From Porogramme epimiltina (Eukaryota; Basidiomycota; Agaricomycetes; Polyporales; Polyporaceae), in assembly GCA_900155495.1 (NCBI GenBank), contig FTLJ01000181.1:112787-176786 (forward strand): 64,000 nt of DNA. The letters are read 5' to 3'. Positions within the stretch are counted from its first letter, which is position 1. The number at the start of each line of letters is the position of its first letter. The position numbers and the translations under genes are program-made. Below, piece by piece: positions 1-11,875 of the stretch. The notes beneath the pieces were generated by a model. The model was not told the origin of the DNA and made no database searches. It saw only the letters and a program-made list of their open reading frames with translations.

Positions 1-252
1 TGCTTAAGCTTACTGCTTAATACATTAATTCCGTCTCTCGACTCGCCGAAGTGACCCATGGCCTCTACAAGCAGTCTCTTCCCCATGCGGTAAGCTGACC
101 GCCGTCTTACAAGAACAAGGTGTCCTGACGTACGTGCAGCCGTGAACTCGCAGATCTCCCAACGCCTGGCATTGTCTGCTCCAGTGTCTAGACACATATA
201 CTGGTAGCTATGCGGCCTGTGCCGGCTCATCCTGGGGGAACGAAAAGGTCTA

Positions 253-1909
253 CTAAGAGTCGTACCTCCTCAATTCAGGATGTTTCAGAAGCCTTTGCAT
301 CACCGACCGCTCAAGGTGCAATGATACGCACACGGCGTCGTCATACCATCTCCTCTTGTCCTGTGCCACACCATTGTCTCCGCCTCCCTCTTCCCCCGCC
401 CTCGTCCCGGCCTCCATGATGTGGATGCACCCATCCATGCCAGGCATGACGGCATCGACGTACCGCGGCGGCGCGCCGCCCCCAAAGTCCATTCCGTACA
501 CGTCCAAGCCCTGCCACGACGTGACGATCGCGTGCCGCCGGCCGAGGAACGCGCGCCACGTCCGCTGCGGGTTCACCTCGTGCGCGTGCTCGTGCAGGAG
601 CGCGCCGAGCGCCGCGGGCGTGTACCGCGCGACCGCGCTCCGGATCGCCGTCGCGCCTGCCGCGAGGCCCGCTCCCGGATCGCCGAGGGCGGCGCCGGCG
701 AGCGAGGCGCGCGCGAGGGTTATGGGGGAGCCGAGGAAGGCGTCGGGGAGTGGGGGAGAGAGGCGCGCGCGCACGCCGAGGGTCACTGTCATGTGGAGCG
801 GGGCTGCGTCGTGGTCGAGTCCTCGGGCGCGGGCGTTCAGGTGCCAGATGAAGGCGAGGAGGGCGTCGAAGCGCGAGACGCGTGGAGTTGAGGAGGGTTC
901 GGAAGGTTGCGCGGCTTCCCATATACCCTGTACCTCGCTTGGAGAGAAGTACAGGAGGACATGGTCAACTGGCGCGGCGAGGTCCCATTCCTCCCATGGC
1001 ATCTTGTCTCCAGGAGGACCGGGGTCAACATCTTTGAGTTCTGCAGGAACCTTGGTGGACGGCAGCATCGGCGAGGGGCAGCCATCTCCCGACGCCCACC
1101 AGTCGAACCGCATCGCAGGTAGAGCGCGCGCAGCCTCAAGAAGTGCAGAGTCCGCACGATCCACCTTGATGCTCCCAAACGCCGCGCGATCGAGGCGCGC
1201 AGGATCGAAGACCGGGCTCAACTCCGGGACGGGCTTCTTCGCTAGCGCAGCGCGGTGAACTGCCGCCCAGTCACGAGCGAACTGCACCATCGCCGTCGCG
1301 TCCGCGATGCAGTGCGCGATGCGGAGCGCCAGCCCCACGCCGCCGCACGCAAACACGGTGAGCTGTGCGGTGACGCACGGCCCGCTCGCGTTGCGGGGCG
1401 CAAGTGAGATGGGGCAGAGCCATGCGCTCGACGGGACCGTACTGGCGTCCCACGCGCCTGAAGCCACGCGCTCCGCGCTGGAAGGGACGAGGGAGGAGAG
1501 GGTGTGTGGGCAGCGCGCGACGATGAACTCTACGCCAGGGTCGTTCGGGGAGCCGAAGGTGAGTGCGATGCGCCCGTGGCGCTGCCCCTTCGACAGGTCG
1601 TAGGGGAGCCAGTGTAGCTGCCCGGCCCATTGGGGGTAGGCCTCGAGCGTCTTCTGAAGAGATTGCTTGAATGATTCGATAGTGAAGGCGCCAGCATTGG
1701 AGGGATTGTCGAAGTACCACACCGCGGCGGTGAGCGCAAAATTGACCACTGTGTTGTCGAGGACGGAGAGCGGGATGGTTCGTTGTGGATTTTGAATCGT
1801 GGGGTTAAGTCGCTCCCTCGAAAGACACTCCACAGTGACGTTTGCTGACAGACATTTCAGCCGATGGAACTGACCAGCAAAGTGGGTACTCACCTGGAGC
1901 GGCCATCAT
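253..1909 (-). CDS. BAHD-type acyltransferase (transferase family)
   Basis: Predicted CoA-dependent acyltransferase of the BAHD/trichothecene acetyltransferase type, probably cytosolic; the acceptor is unknown. Exons are 1894-1909 and 253-1844, with a 49-nt GT-AG intron, giving about 535 residues. The first exon encodes only five residues beginning MMAAP. Extending the large ORF to an ATG at 1893 would read through the intron, so I chose the ATG at 1909. The catalytic HxxxD motif is present as HCIAD near residue 183. The C-terminal structural motif, usually DFGWG, appears as DFGGG near residue 458. Length and motif spacing suit the family. The gene stands alone and points away from the MYND gene. 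A short degraded copy of the HxxxD region lies at about 12.3 kb. Family assignment is fairly secure; the substrate cannot be inferred. Confidence 0.82.
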
Positions 1910-2359
1910 GGCATAGATACTCAAGATAACCTATTGTTGTCCTGAGGGGTCCCTTCCGAGATATAAGTACTCATATTGTATGTGCCCCACGAGAGTCATC
2001 AGCGTATCTTCGGGCCCGCGCTCACATACTGGCCTGAGATTATCAGTGACTCAGCTTGGTCATAATCTGGTATGAAGTTGCTTACATCTACTCCTCCTTC
2101 CAGTGCTTTAGACGCTTCTTACTCCCGGTTCATTTCGGAGGGCAAGTGCATCCGATCAAAGGTGGTGGTAGGATTTTCATCGTCGTAGCCTTTGATTCTT
2201 TCCGTTCCAGCTTCACTGCCCCACGTGGCGGCCCACTCACGTGCAACCCTTCCACATGACGCGCCGTATCCCAGACGCTGATGTATTCCACACAACAGCC
2301 GCAGCTACGTCCACCACGTTATCCTACACAAACCCAAACAGATACAGCAAAGTCATACA
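1910..2359. other. intergenic, acyltransferase upstream region
   Basis: No gene seen. It holds the 5' flank of the acyltransferase and the 3' flank of the MYND gene. A tiny out-of-frame ATG-CCA-TGA lies just before the acyltransferase start. No convincing TATA box on the minus strand. Confidence 0.5.
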
Positions 2360-3860
2360 TCACCATTTCGTGTCCGTCGTCGGCGCGCGGTCCAAGCACA
2401 CGCTCAGCTCCCAATCGCCCGTGCGCTTCGCCCAGCGATACATCTTCAACCCCCCATGTCCCCCCCGCGGGCCGCACATCTCCCTATAAAACTCCCCAAA
2501 CAGCGCGCGGTCGTCCTGGCGGTGGAAGAAGAACTGGAACGTCCGCTTGCGGTCGTACAGCATCATCTGCCCCGGCTCCGCGCCCCCGCCCCCGCCCATC
2601 CCGGCCTGGAACTTGACGAGGAAGAGCCGTTCGCCCGCAGCGTTCGGCGGCGCGCGCTGGCCTGGGCCCCCGCCCACCGCGAAACGGCCGTTGTGGCGGT
2701 TGATCCCGGACATGTGCATGCCGCGCCCGGCGCCGCCGGGGAGGGGCGAGTCGCTCACGCGGATCGCGCACCAGCGCGCGCCCTGCAGCGCGCGGCAGTT
2801 GGCGCGGTGGTTCGGCCAGTCGGAGCGTTGGCACTCTAGCGTCGTAGAAATGGAAAGGGTGAGCGGCGTGGCGGGGACGCATGCGCGAGGGAGGCGGCTC
2901 ACCTGGTGTGCAGTACGCTATGGACTGGCACTGGGAGCAGCGCTTGGCTGAGGGCCGCCCGCAGACTGCGCACCCCATGTCGCTGTTGAGCTTCCCGATA
3001 GCGTCGTAGTCTAGTGGACCGACGGGGAGGAGCACGGACGCCTTGAACTTCTCCTCGCCCGCATAGCGGTGCACAGCGAAGTCCGAAGGGAGGAGCCCCG
3101 CGTTGAGTTTCAGGAGCTTGAGGAGGAGCCTCTGCTCGATCGAGGACGCCCGCGTGCGGAACATTTGCTTCTCTCCGGCAGGGGTGTCCAGTTCGGGCGG
3201 GTTCGCGACGGCCCGGGCCGTGACCCATTCGACACCTTCCAACGTGCCATCCCCCTTGAACGCACGATAGAGAACGATGAACGCCGGAGTGCGCGCATCC
3301 ACTTTGCGGATCGACACCACCTACGAGACGGCGACCATAGATCAGATAAACGGCAGCTACCTTGCGAGGAAGGCACGACGCACCCGAACGCCCACGAACT
3401 GGTGCTCCTCATTATCGAAGACGCACCAGCGCCCGCCGCGGTCCAGGATGCGCGCAAAGTCCATGAGCGTGCCGCGCAGGTCCGTGAACGGGTTCAGGTA
3501 GAGCTTCGACGCCGCGACGGGGTCGCCCTGGCGCGCCTCGAACTGCAGCTGCGCCTCGTGCAAGTTGCCCCGCTGGATCGCCGTGAACAGGTCGTCGGGC
3601 CCACCGTCCGGTTTCTCCTTGCTCGAGCCAGCGGCGGCGGAGGGTGGTAGGGTCTGGGGCCATTCGGGCAACGCTTGCAGGTCGAGCGTGGGTGAGAGAC
3701 TGTCCTTGTACTGCGCGGCGTTGAGCGCGTCTCGCAGGCGTTTGTCCAGGACGTCATCGAGAAGGCGCGTGTTCTCGGGAATATCGATGTTCAATCCACG
3801 CAACACCTGCAGAGTTTCCTGTCTTGTCAAGGCGTCCATAGCAGAGGGGATGCGGGACAT
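2360..3860 (-). CDS. MYND zinc-finger protein, copy 1
   Basis: Protein of about 456 residues with an internal MYND zinc finger, a protein-interaction module. Exons are 3384-3860, 2903-3320 and 2360-2835; the introns of 63 and 67 nt keep frame. The MYND domain spans roughly residues 276-314: it opens with CxxC, continues with CSQCQSIAYC and closes with the Cys-Gln...His...Cys half encoded after intron 2. The region before it (about 275 residues) and the C-terminal part, ending DRAPTTDTKW, match no domain I recognise. Both parts are shared with the second copy at 44.3-45.9 kb, which has the same two intron positions and phases, so the two genes are paralogs. A PRGGHGGLKMYRWA segment near the C terminus is conserved between them and may mark the real functional core. 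Function unknown. Confidence 0.85.
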
Positions 3861-3998
3861 GATAGATTGAAAGGTAGGGACGCCATGATGATAATCGAGA
3901 ACAAAGGGAGGACGAGGCGAGGTCGCGTAGACGTTTCAGCCGACATATAAATCCCACAAAGCACAGCATACATTGCAGCCATCAACAGCACACATATC

Positions 3999-4080
3999 GG
4001 CCGGCTGGCCTAATGGTTAAGGCGTCAGTTTCCGGTTAGGAATCAGCTGAAGATTCTGGGTTCGACTCCCAGGTTGGTCG
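3999..4080 (+). tRNA. trnR-CCG: tRNA-Arg (anticodon CCG) with 9-nt intron
   Basis: Cloverleaf folded by eye. The acceptor stem pairs 3999-4005 with 4073-4079 (including G-U pairs), with discriminator G at 4080. The D arm has the usual GGTTA-type loop and the T arm contains TTCGACT. The anticodon stem pairs TCAGT at 4025-4029 with GCTGA at 4046-4050. The 16-nt loop fits a normal 7-nt loop plus a 9-nt intron at 4036-4044, directly 3' of the base after the anticodon, the usual eukaryotic tRNA intron site. The anticodon is then CCG at 4032-4034. The mature length would be 73 nt. A short T-run (4084-4088) follows and could terminate RNA polymerase III. The anticodon depends on the exact intron placement. 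Confidence 0.75.
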
Positions 4081-5478
4081 CTTCTTTTGCTTCGAGGAAT
4101 TAGGATCAGAGGGCTGCGGCCCCGAAGCATCCTTCTTTTTCCTTTCATGATGTTGTTCTCTGTGCTATTGTCTCTAAAAGGTCGTAAGTGCATCCATAGC
4201 ATCCGCTGGGTTCAGCGCTCATCATGAGAAACATTTCAACCTATACCACGTCATGGTAAGCAGGGCAGACATTTGAACCCGCGAACCACCAGCGCAGTCG
4301 GCACAGCGGCAGCCAAGGCTTCCGCGAAGCCCGGCATTCGCTATCACCGAGCACCTACTGAATGATGACCTACACGAGTCAGACGATAAACCTGCGCCAT
4401 CTGCACGCCAAGGATGAGGTGAGGTGAAGTCATTTCGGCATTGCGAAACCTGTTCGGCTGGACAACGCACTGAACCTGCAGTGACCCGAGTATAGAAGGT
4501 AGTGGATACGACGACAGGGCGTGGATGTTGGGAGAGAGGCCATCCGCCTCGAGGCCTCCCGATCTCGCGAGACGTCAATGGAAAGTAGGTGTTCGATTCG
4601 GGTGCAGCACCGCACGCACCGGGCACGAGGCCACTGGGGCGCATATAAAATGAAATCAAGGCTTCCAAGCCCCCGCCAGACCAGACATCTCCGTCAGCAC
4701 ACTGTACCACAGAGTTTGAGATCCTTTATAGCGGTGTTCCTTTGAATAGATAAGAGCGCGCACTGCAGCCCTGCAGAACCACCGCATGCATAGCCCGAGA
4801 ATCGGCAGACGGGCGCTCCGGGCGGAAGCTGAGTGCAACAGAGGGGCGAGCCCCGAGGGGTACCTGCCCCACGACTACGAGTACTCGGAGGGCGGCCGAA
4901 TTCCTGTGTCGGAAAGACGTGCAAGGCAGCCCCTGTGCGGTGTAAGTATGCCACCATTGCTCCCCTAGACCCGATCACAGAGACGGATTTGTCTACCCGA
5001 ACGCGTCCGACGCTATTAGGGCGGGTCTTAGAAAGGAACGAGCCGGTGGCATCGTAATGATCGCACGTTGCTCGACGTCCATTTCTTCAGATGCGCCCCG
5101 GCGGCGTGGTGGTTGACAGATACACGCCCGCACAGCGTGGTGACGATGTACGACTCCCGCGAAAATAGATGCAACGTCGTGAACTCTAGAAATGCACTTC
5201 TTGCGGCGGCACGCACGGGGGCCACGGACCGAGGGTTGTGGACTCCCCGGCCGCAGACATCGAAGAGTCAGGCAAGAACGCTTGAAGCGCGCCAGAAGAG
5301 AGGGCGGCGGTGCAGCGCCCCGCGTCGAGGTCACAGCCCCGTACAGGGCAGCGCGTCGGCGGCGACATTAGTCGACGCCAATGACGCACCGGGAATCGCG
5401 CGCGAGGGGCGTCGGAAGCGGAGCTGGTACAAGGTGTGTGCATTATACGCAGCGGGCGGCGTGGCGGGCGGAGAGGGG
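4081..5478. other. gene-free stretch
   Basis: No ORF with protein-like composition or family motif was found on either strand. A TATAAAA-like string at about 4645 reads plus-strand, but no credible ORF follows it. The last part is the upstream region of the kinase gene. Confidence 0.5.
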
Positions 5479-5486
5479 TATATAAG
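5479..5486 (+). promoter_or_regulatory. TATA box of cmk1
   Basis: TATATAAG in a GC-rich setting, 215 bases before the first in-frame ATG of the kinase gene at 5701. Spacing implies a long 5' leader. Confidence 0.5.
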
Positions 5487-5700
5487 CGGGCTCGCGGGCG
5501 TGCGCGGGGACCTCCACAACACCCAACACCGCCCACCCCCGCCGTCTCCGGCCGTCTTGTGTTCCGCTTCCGCCGTCTCCACGTCCTCGAGCGCGCGCAC
5601 CGACCCCTGAACGTCGAAAGTCCAACCACCACGTGCGTCCGCCCGCCACACCACACACCACACGCCGACATCACACACGCACCGTTCTCCTATCGCCGAC

Positions 5701-8304
5701 ATGGGCGCGCAGGCAAGTCGACCGCTGCGCAACAAGGAGTCTTCGAAGCGGCTTGGCCGGGAGGGCAGCGGGGAGGGCAACGGGCATCAGGGAGGGAGGC
5801 AGGGGGGGCCGGCGGGGGTGGCTGGGAGCCCGGCAGGAACAGCGTGGACAGCCCCGTCGTCGTCACTGGCGTCGTCGGGGCCGGCGAGCGAGGGGGCGCA
5901 GCAGGTGCAGGCCGCGCAACACAGCCGGGTGCAGCAGCCCCAGAGCCAGAGCCAGAGCCAGAGCCCGAGCCCTCGGCAGCCGCCCCCGCCACAACAGCAA
6001 CAGCAGCCGGCGTCCCGGGCTCCCCCGCCGGACGCGCGCGCGCTCGCCGGGGCCGGGCATGGACTCGGAGGACGCCCCGGATTGGGCGGCCGCGGCGGAG
6101 ATGGGGATCTGGCGGTGAGTACTTGATCAGACTGCTATGAGAGCCTAATTATAAGTACTAACAGCCACAACCCCGCCCTCCCCTCCCCCGTCTCTCTTCC
6201 CGCCATCCGCCCATCGCCCTCATTGACCCCTGCGCCATCTCCATCACCCCGCACAGCGCACAGACAGCGACGCCATGGCCCCCGCGACCGTCCCCTGCCA
6301 GGTGAGATCGCCCCCGGGTGATCGTCGTCGCGCCCCCCGCTGATATCGTTCTGCGCGCGGTGCCCAGTATCGTACCGGCAAGACCCTCGGGAGCGGCACT
6401 TATGCCATCGTGAAGGAGGCCGTACACATCAAGACTGGCAAGTACTACGCTTGCAAGGTCATCAACAAGAAACTTATGGAGGGGCGCGAGTACATGGTGC
6501 GTCTTCGCCTCTCAGCCACCAGCCGACCCTCCACCTCCCCATCTCAAGATCCTTCGATCGCCCCACTTTCTGCGCGAAATCTCGAGCGCGACATCTGATG
6601 CGCGCTTCGCGTCCCTTTTCCTAGGTCAGGAATGAGATTGCCGTCCTGAAGAAGGTGTCCAAGGGCCACCGCAACATCGTCACTCTCCACGACTATTTCG
6701 AGGTGTGTTGCCGTGTTATCTTGATCGCGCCCTCCGCGCGCTCACTGGGCGTCCTCTCCAGACCGCACACAACCTCTACCTCTGCTTCGACCTCTGCACG
6801 GGCGGCGAGCTCTTCGATCGCATATGCGCCAAGGGCAACTACTACGAGGAGTACGTCTTTGTTTTCCTTTCGCGTCTTCGCGTCCCCCAAACCCCGCAAC
6901 CTAACGACTGCGGATCTCAGGGACGCGGCTGCGCTCGTCCGCACGATCATGGGCGCGGTGAAGTACATCCACGAGTGCGGCATCGTCCACCGAGGTGCGT
7001 CCCCGCCCCGCGCGCCGATCCTTTTCCACGCTCACCTCCGCCCCCGCCCCCGTCCCCGCCCCGCGCGTATCTCCAGATCTCAAGCCGGAGAACCTGCTCT
7101 TCCGCACGAAGGACGAGGACGCGGACATTATGATTGCGGACTTTGGCCTCAGCCGCGTGATGGACGACGAGAAGTTCCACCTGCTCACGGAGATTTGCGG
7201 CACGCCCGGGGTGCGTTCCCCTGTGATTACCGCCTCATTACTCTGTGTGCTGACACGATTCTTGCAGTACATGGCCCCGGAGATCTTCAAGAAAAGTGCG
7301 TAGGCGTCTCGGGGTGGGGTTCTCGCGCGCATGTTCTAACGCTATACTGGATCTAGCCGGCCACGGTAAGCCCGTGGACGTCTGGGCGATGGGTGTCATC
7401 ACCTACTTCCTGCTCTGTGGTACGTTCATTCGACTGCGCACTACTTCCTTCGGCCTAATATCACCATGAAGGTTACACGCCCTTCGACCGCGACACGCAA
7501 CAGCAGGAGATGGAGGCTATCATCGCCGGAGACTACCGCTTCGAGCCCGGTACGCACCCCACCACGCCCCCTTGCCGCCCTGACGTCCCCTCTAACCACC
7601 CTCCCCCCACCCCCGCAGAGGAGTACTGGGCGAACGTCTCCGACACCGCGAAGGACTTCGTCCGGGAGTGCCTCACGATCGACCCGACGTCGCGGCCGAC
7701 GGCGGCCGAGGCGCTCAAGCACAAGTGGCTCGCGTCGGAGGAGCCGCACTTCGTGCCCGACCCCGAGAGCCCGAGCGGGCGGCCGACGAACCTGCTCCCG
7801 AACATCCGCAAGGCGTTCGACGCGAAGAAGACGTGTACGTGATGCATGCTCCGTGTCCTCCGTGTCGTTGTTTGTCGGGCTTTTCGGGCTTACGCGCGCG
7901 CTTCCCTCTCCCCCTCGCAGTCCGCAAGGCCGTGTTCTCGATGATCGCGACGAAGCGCATGTCGATGCTCGCTGGGTCGTCGCCCACCGCGCAGACGTTC
8001 AGCCAGAACATTCAGCAGTTCAAGGAGGAGTCGGAGAAGGAGCACATGGACGGGGTACGTTCTATCGTTCTTCAATCCTCCCCTTGCTGTCATGCACCCC
8101 TCTTCCCCTTCGTCGTTTGCCCTCCCTCAAACGCCTTCCCTTTCTTCCCCTTCCCCCCCTACCCTTCGTCTTCCGCCATTTCCTAACGTCGTCGTACAGG
8201 ACCTCAGCGTCATGCACTACGACGGGCACTCAGAAGACTCAGGCGACGACTCCAAGGGCCAGGACACGCCACTCGTCAAGGCGATGGACAAGCTCGCCGT
8301 ATGA
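5701..8304 (+). CDS. cmk1: Ca2+/calmodulin-dependent protein kinase (CMK1 type)
   Basis: Serine/threonine kinase of the CaMK group. Exons: 5701-6114, 6257-6301, 6368-6496, 6625-6702, 6762-6850, 6921-6994, 7077-7210, 7268-7295, 7357-7419, 7472-7549, 7619-7834, 7921-8054, 8200-8304; 528 residues. The kinase domain shows the glycine loop (LGSGTYA, about 160), ATP lysine 183, HRDLKPEN near 275, DFG at 298-300 and an APE motif. A basic helix with [17 protein letters not shown] follows and is the likely autoinhibitory and calmodulin-binding segment. The core alone, from the ATG at 6275, would be 384 residues, the usual size. Exon 1 adds 138 in-frame codons, Gln/Gly/Ser rich, starting MGAQASRP, which fits an N-myristoylation signal; the 142-nt intron 1 also keeps frame. 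Either start is possible. Decayed copies of its 3' exons lie at 13.3 and 16.8 kb. Confidence 0.9.
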
Positions 8305-9972
8305 ACGCTCCATCCCACACAAATACAGCCCGCCGAGGCGGTGACCGGCGACAAAGCGGGAGCCGGGCGAGGTGGGCGGGGTGGGTAGGACGGCTGTGTG
8401 GCCCGCGCACACGGGGTTCGGACTATGCTGGACTCTGGTCGGTGAAGGGCAGGAAGCTCGAGCATTTGTTGTGTACATCTAGCGTGCGTCTCCGCTGCAT
8501 CTGTATGATCACGGCTACTAGTTTCAGACTCTCAGTAATTGCTATCGAGGCCTCGTGCTATATACTTTGGATTCTTCATGATGCTCGTGTGCGGCGTGCG
8601 TGCAATCGGCGGACGGTACGGATCACCGAGCAGAAGAAGTCGGCGCCTGAATGTGATGGGCAGCAGCCAGTCATGTTCTGCCTCAGTCCAACTCCTGGGA
8701 TATCATCTACTACGCCAGGTTCGCGATGAGGCTGCGTGGAAGCTGTTGTCGGCATTTTTCAACAGCTTCAAGGGGCGGCTTCTCCGCGACGGCCTTCAAG
8801 CTGGATCTTTCGTGAGTGTTTCCCCGAAGGTGTTTCTCATTCTTAACGTAGCATGATATGGAATTGCAGGGACGTGGATAACTATCGCGTGATTCAGGGA
8901 ACGGTGAGCGACTCCGTAACCATACACCTTTAGCCACGCTCACGCACCACGCTAGTCCTAACCTCATCCGACCACATTGTTGCGTTCGCGGAATCGATCG
9001 AGCTGCTGTCGGCGTTCGCAACAACCACTCATATGACAATGTCATTTTCTGCCTCAGCCGAGGGGTTTGCCTTTACCTCCCGGTTGTGAACATTTCGCCG
9101 GAGGCCCTAGAAGGCATGTGTCGAATTCCCTCTGCGGATTTTTCATCATCTTCGTATCTATCACCCACAGCCTGTAGCAAACCATCAAGAGATCATCTGG
9201 TATGTAGAGCTGTCCTCGCTGCACCGTGACTCTCCTGGTGTATAGTGTGTCTCAATCAAGCTCGGTACTTGCTGTAACCGGGCTTGGGGCCCGGGTGCTT
9301 TCCGGTGCGTACCGGCGGCGGCGGCGAGGTGCTACGCTCCATGCGTCTTATCTCTCGTTCACACAGATTGGTTTTCATCCTTTCTAGTCTCCCTCCGCAC
9401 TCCAAAAATTCTTGGATATTAGGCCCTCTGGACTGTACTGCAGTGGTTGCACAGTAAAATATCGGCCGCATTGCTAGCTTCAAGGGAGTTCTTCTGTTGT
9501 TACCTGACGGCCCGGAACTCTAACTCAATGCCAACACGAGCTACATATCAATTGATGTGATACGAACTACAGTGAGGATGGATGGTTCCATTTCCGTTGT
9601 GAGATCCCACACTGACTCCGTACATGTGGAAGTAAAACCTACAAAACAGACCACGCCGAGACACACAGTGCGTTCTCCTCCGGTAGGATTTATTAGACGA
9701 TGATAGCTTGACGGGTTTCTGATCTTCTTGTGCGGTACGAGTAATTTTGAAGCCTTCTTATTTTTGGCTAACCAACCAATACGAGTCTTCGTCCGAACCC
9801 GTCATCACTGGGAGATAGAAGAACATTACATCTGCCTAGGTATGGAGACGGTCTTGTCTCGCTGGCTTTGAGCCTTGTGGTGTATTTGATCATATTACCC
9901 AAGAGTCGGTGTGCTGCTAGACACATGGTGTGACTTCCCACGGCATCTTGATACGAATCCAGAGGTAAGCTT
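8305..9972. other. gene-free stretch downstream of cmk1
   Basis: No supported gene. Sequence at about 8430-8580 recurs in diverged form near 14.0-14.17 kb, next to the decayed kinase copy, so it belongs to the same duplicated segment. Base composition turns AT-richer from about 8.8 kb on. Confidence 0.5.
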
Positions 9973-9978
9973 TATAAA
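9973..9978 (+). promoter_or_regulatory. TATA box of DUF6533 gene A
   Basis: TATAAA 75 bases before the first codon at 10053. Confidence 0.45.
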
Positions 9979-10052
9979 CGCCTCGAATGCCAGACCTTCC
10001 ATGGCAATCACGCCACGCTCTCATACTCCCCCTCTAGCTTTGGCCAGTGAAA

Positions 10053-11741
10053 ATGGGCGACTATAATGGCCTCGGACTCAAAGATCTCACTACCACTACC
10101 GATGCCCCATCTGGTCTGGGTCCAGCAGTTCAGGCCCAGCTATTTGCAGTGGGTGGTAAGACATAAACTATTGACCTATGCATCCGTTGACCATTTAAAC
10201 CTTAGTATTGTTTCTTTATGACTACCTTCTTACTTTCGATCGCGAAATCCGGTATATATGGTCCCACGTCTTCTGTACCTCCTCGGCGATTTTCTTCCTC
10301 CTTCGATACTCGTATATTGTTACCATTATCCTTGGGACCATGGATCTTGCTCCTGTAGCATCCAAGACTGAAGCGGTAAGGACACAGGTTCATCCAGGAT
10401 GTACTGTCTGCTGACTCCATACTTCAGAAGTGAACTGATTTTGTGGTCCTCAGTTGCATTTTACTAACACGTCGAATTCTCAGTTGTAGGGACTATTTTA
10501 AGGGTGAATTGGCTTTGGAGACCATTATCTCCTTTACGGTTGCAGGTATTAGTCCCGTCACGTATATTCATTTCACAATGGCATTCTTACGAGCAAAAGG
10601 ATTTTCTGGCTTGAGGGTATTTGCACTCTCCCGCAAACTCTGGGTTTCGATCGTGGTGGTTCTCCTAGGTATTGTAAACCCGGCTATAATTGTGGTAAGT
10701 ATCTTGTTACTAAGGAGGTCCCTTGTTAAAATATCTCTCTGTTGTTTTACTTACTTCTGAATCAACTATAGATAGGAAATTTGGACCTGGGGGTTACGGC
10801 ATTTCCAGATGCTCGCGGTGTTTGCTACTCCGATGCCAGTGGAATAGGAACTTCGAGCAATAGCACTGTATCTATATCTAGGTGTGGCTCAGTTCCACAT
10901 TGATTGGCCATTTAGGTTTGTGTAATTGACATATCATTCTGATGTCATGGAATGCAGCGTGGATGCAGCAGATTACATAGGCCTAGTCATGAATACCACT
11001 ATGGACTTAATTCTTCTCTCTGCTACATGGTACAGGACATGGGCTACAAGACCACGGGCATTGGAGATGCTAAATGGTCGGAGAGGCTATATTGTCTCTC
11101 ACGTAGTGTTCCACGATGGTCAGATTATTTTTACGGATTGGCACTGTACATCCAACGGACACTAATTGTTCAACAATTCTGCTATAGGTACCATATATTT
11201 CCTGTGAGCAGAAGTGGACCTTCTCCTGTCCTTATAGTCTCATTAGGGTATTGGGACAGGGCACTTCTTGTGGTGAACGTTGTTAACATTGCGTCGGTAA
11301 CAAATTCAAATGTGCGTCTCAGAATACTCATATTGCATGTTCAAGATAGTAGACTCACCTTTGGCCTCCTCTTGCATCTCCCGGGCGTTTATAGCTACTC
11401 CTTCCAAGTACGGAGTGGCTCGCGGCGTGCGTATTTGGCCATCGTATACGGCTGCTTGCATGGGTCCTGAACGAACTTATCTTATAACCACACCCTTTAG
11501 GTTCATGGTAATATTTAACTGCAGGTTCATCCTTGACCTCCGTGAGGCTGTGGCACGGGCAGACGAAAATACGGAGCACACTAGGACCTCGAATTTGGAG
11601 ACAACAGGGTCGTCGGTTGTGTTTAGACCTCCCGATAACAGCAACACTTCTGTCACCTCGTCTGTATACGGTGCTACCGTCCGGTGGGCTTCAGACGAAC
11701 CCTCACCAGTAGTAACTACACCGATGGAAGGTACACTATAG
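10053..11741 (+). CDS. DUF6533 integral membrane protein, gene A
   Basis: Multi-pass membrane protein of the fungal DUF6533 family; function unknown. Exons: 10053-10155, 10206-10375, 10428-10429, 10484-10545, 10600-10694, 10772-10881, 10958-11118, 11188-11203, 11260-11311, 11395-11426, 11501-11741; 347 residues. The family signature near the N terminus reads LYDYLLTFDREIRYIW, and a later FSGLRVFAL motif and RFILDLREA close the membrane region. Several stretches are strongly hydrophobic (I count at least six possible membrane spans). Exon 3 is only two bases (AA): exon 2 ends in phase 0 and exon 4 must be entered with two bases pending, and AA sits between a good acceptor (cttcag) and donor (gtgaac). 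The exon lengths 170/2/62/95, 16, 52, 32 and 241 are identical in gene B. The GTT-rich, AT-rich codon use differs from cmk1. Confidence 0.82.
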
Positions 11742-11875
11742 ACAGATTTGCTGGGGCACATTGGGAAGGTGTGGGATGAGGGCATCACTGTTGATTAGAT
11801 GGTCAAAGCAAAGTAATACATATTGAAAATCTGGACAGCTCACTTCGGTTTATCTGTGAGCAACCTCAGTACGCG

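Noticed and set aside
356..1258. 300-residue plus-strand ORF overlapping the acyltransferase
   Set aside because: Antisense shadow in GC-rich coding sequence; no motif, and the minus strand carries a complete BAHD protein.
4222..4320. Second tRNA-like stretch downstream of tRNA-Arg
   Set aside because: A T-loop-like TTCAAAT string is present on the minus strand, but no acceptor or anticodon stem can be paired.
10376..10483. One 108-nt intron in DUF6533 gene A in place of two introns and a 2-nt exon
   Set aside because: It puts the next exon in a frame with an immediate stop, and the same would hold in genes B, C and D.
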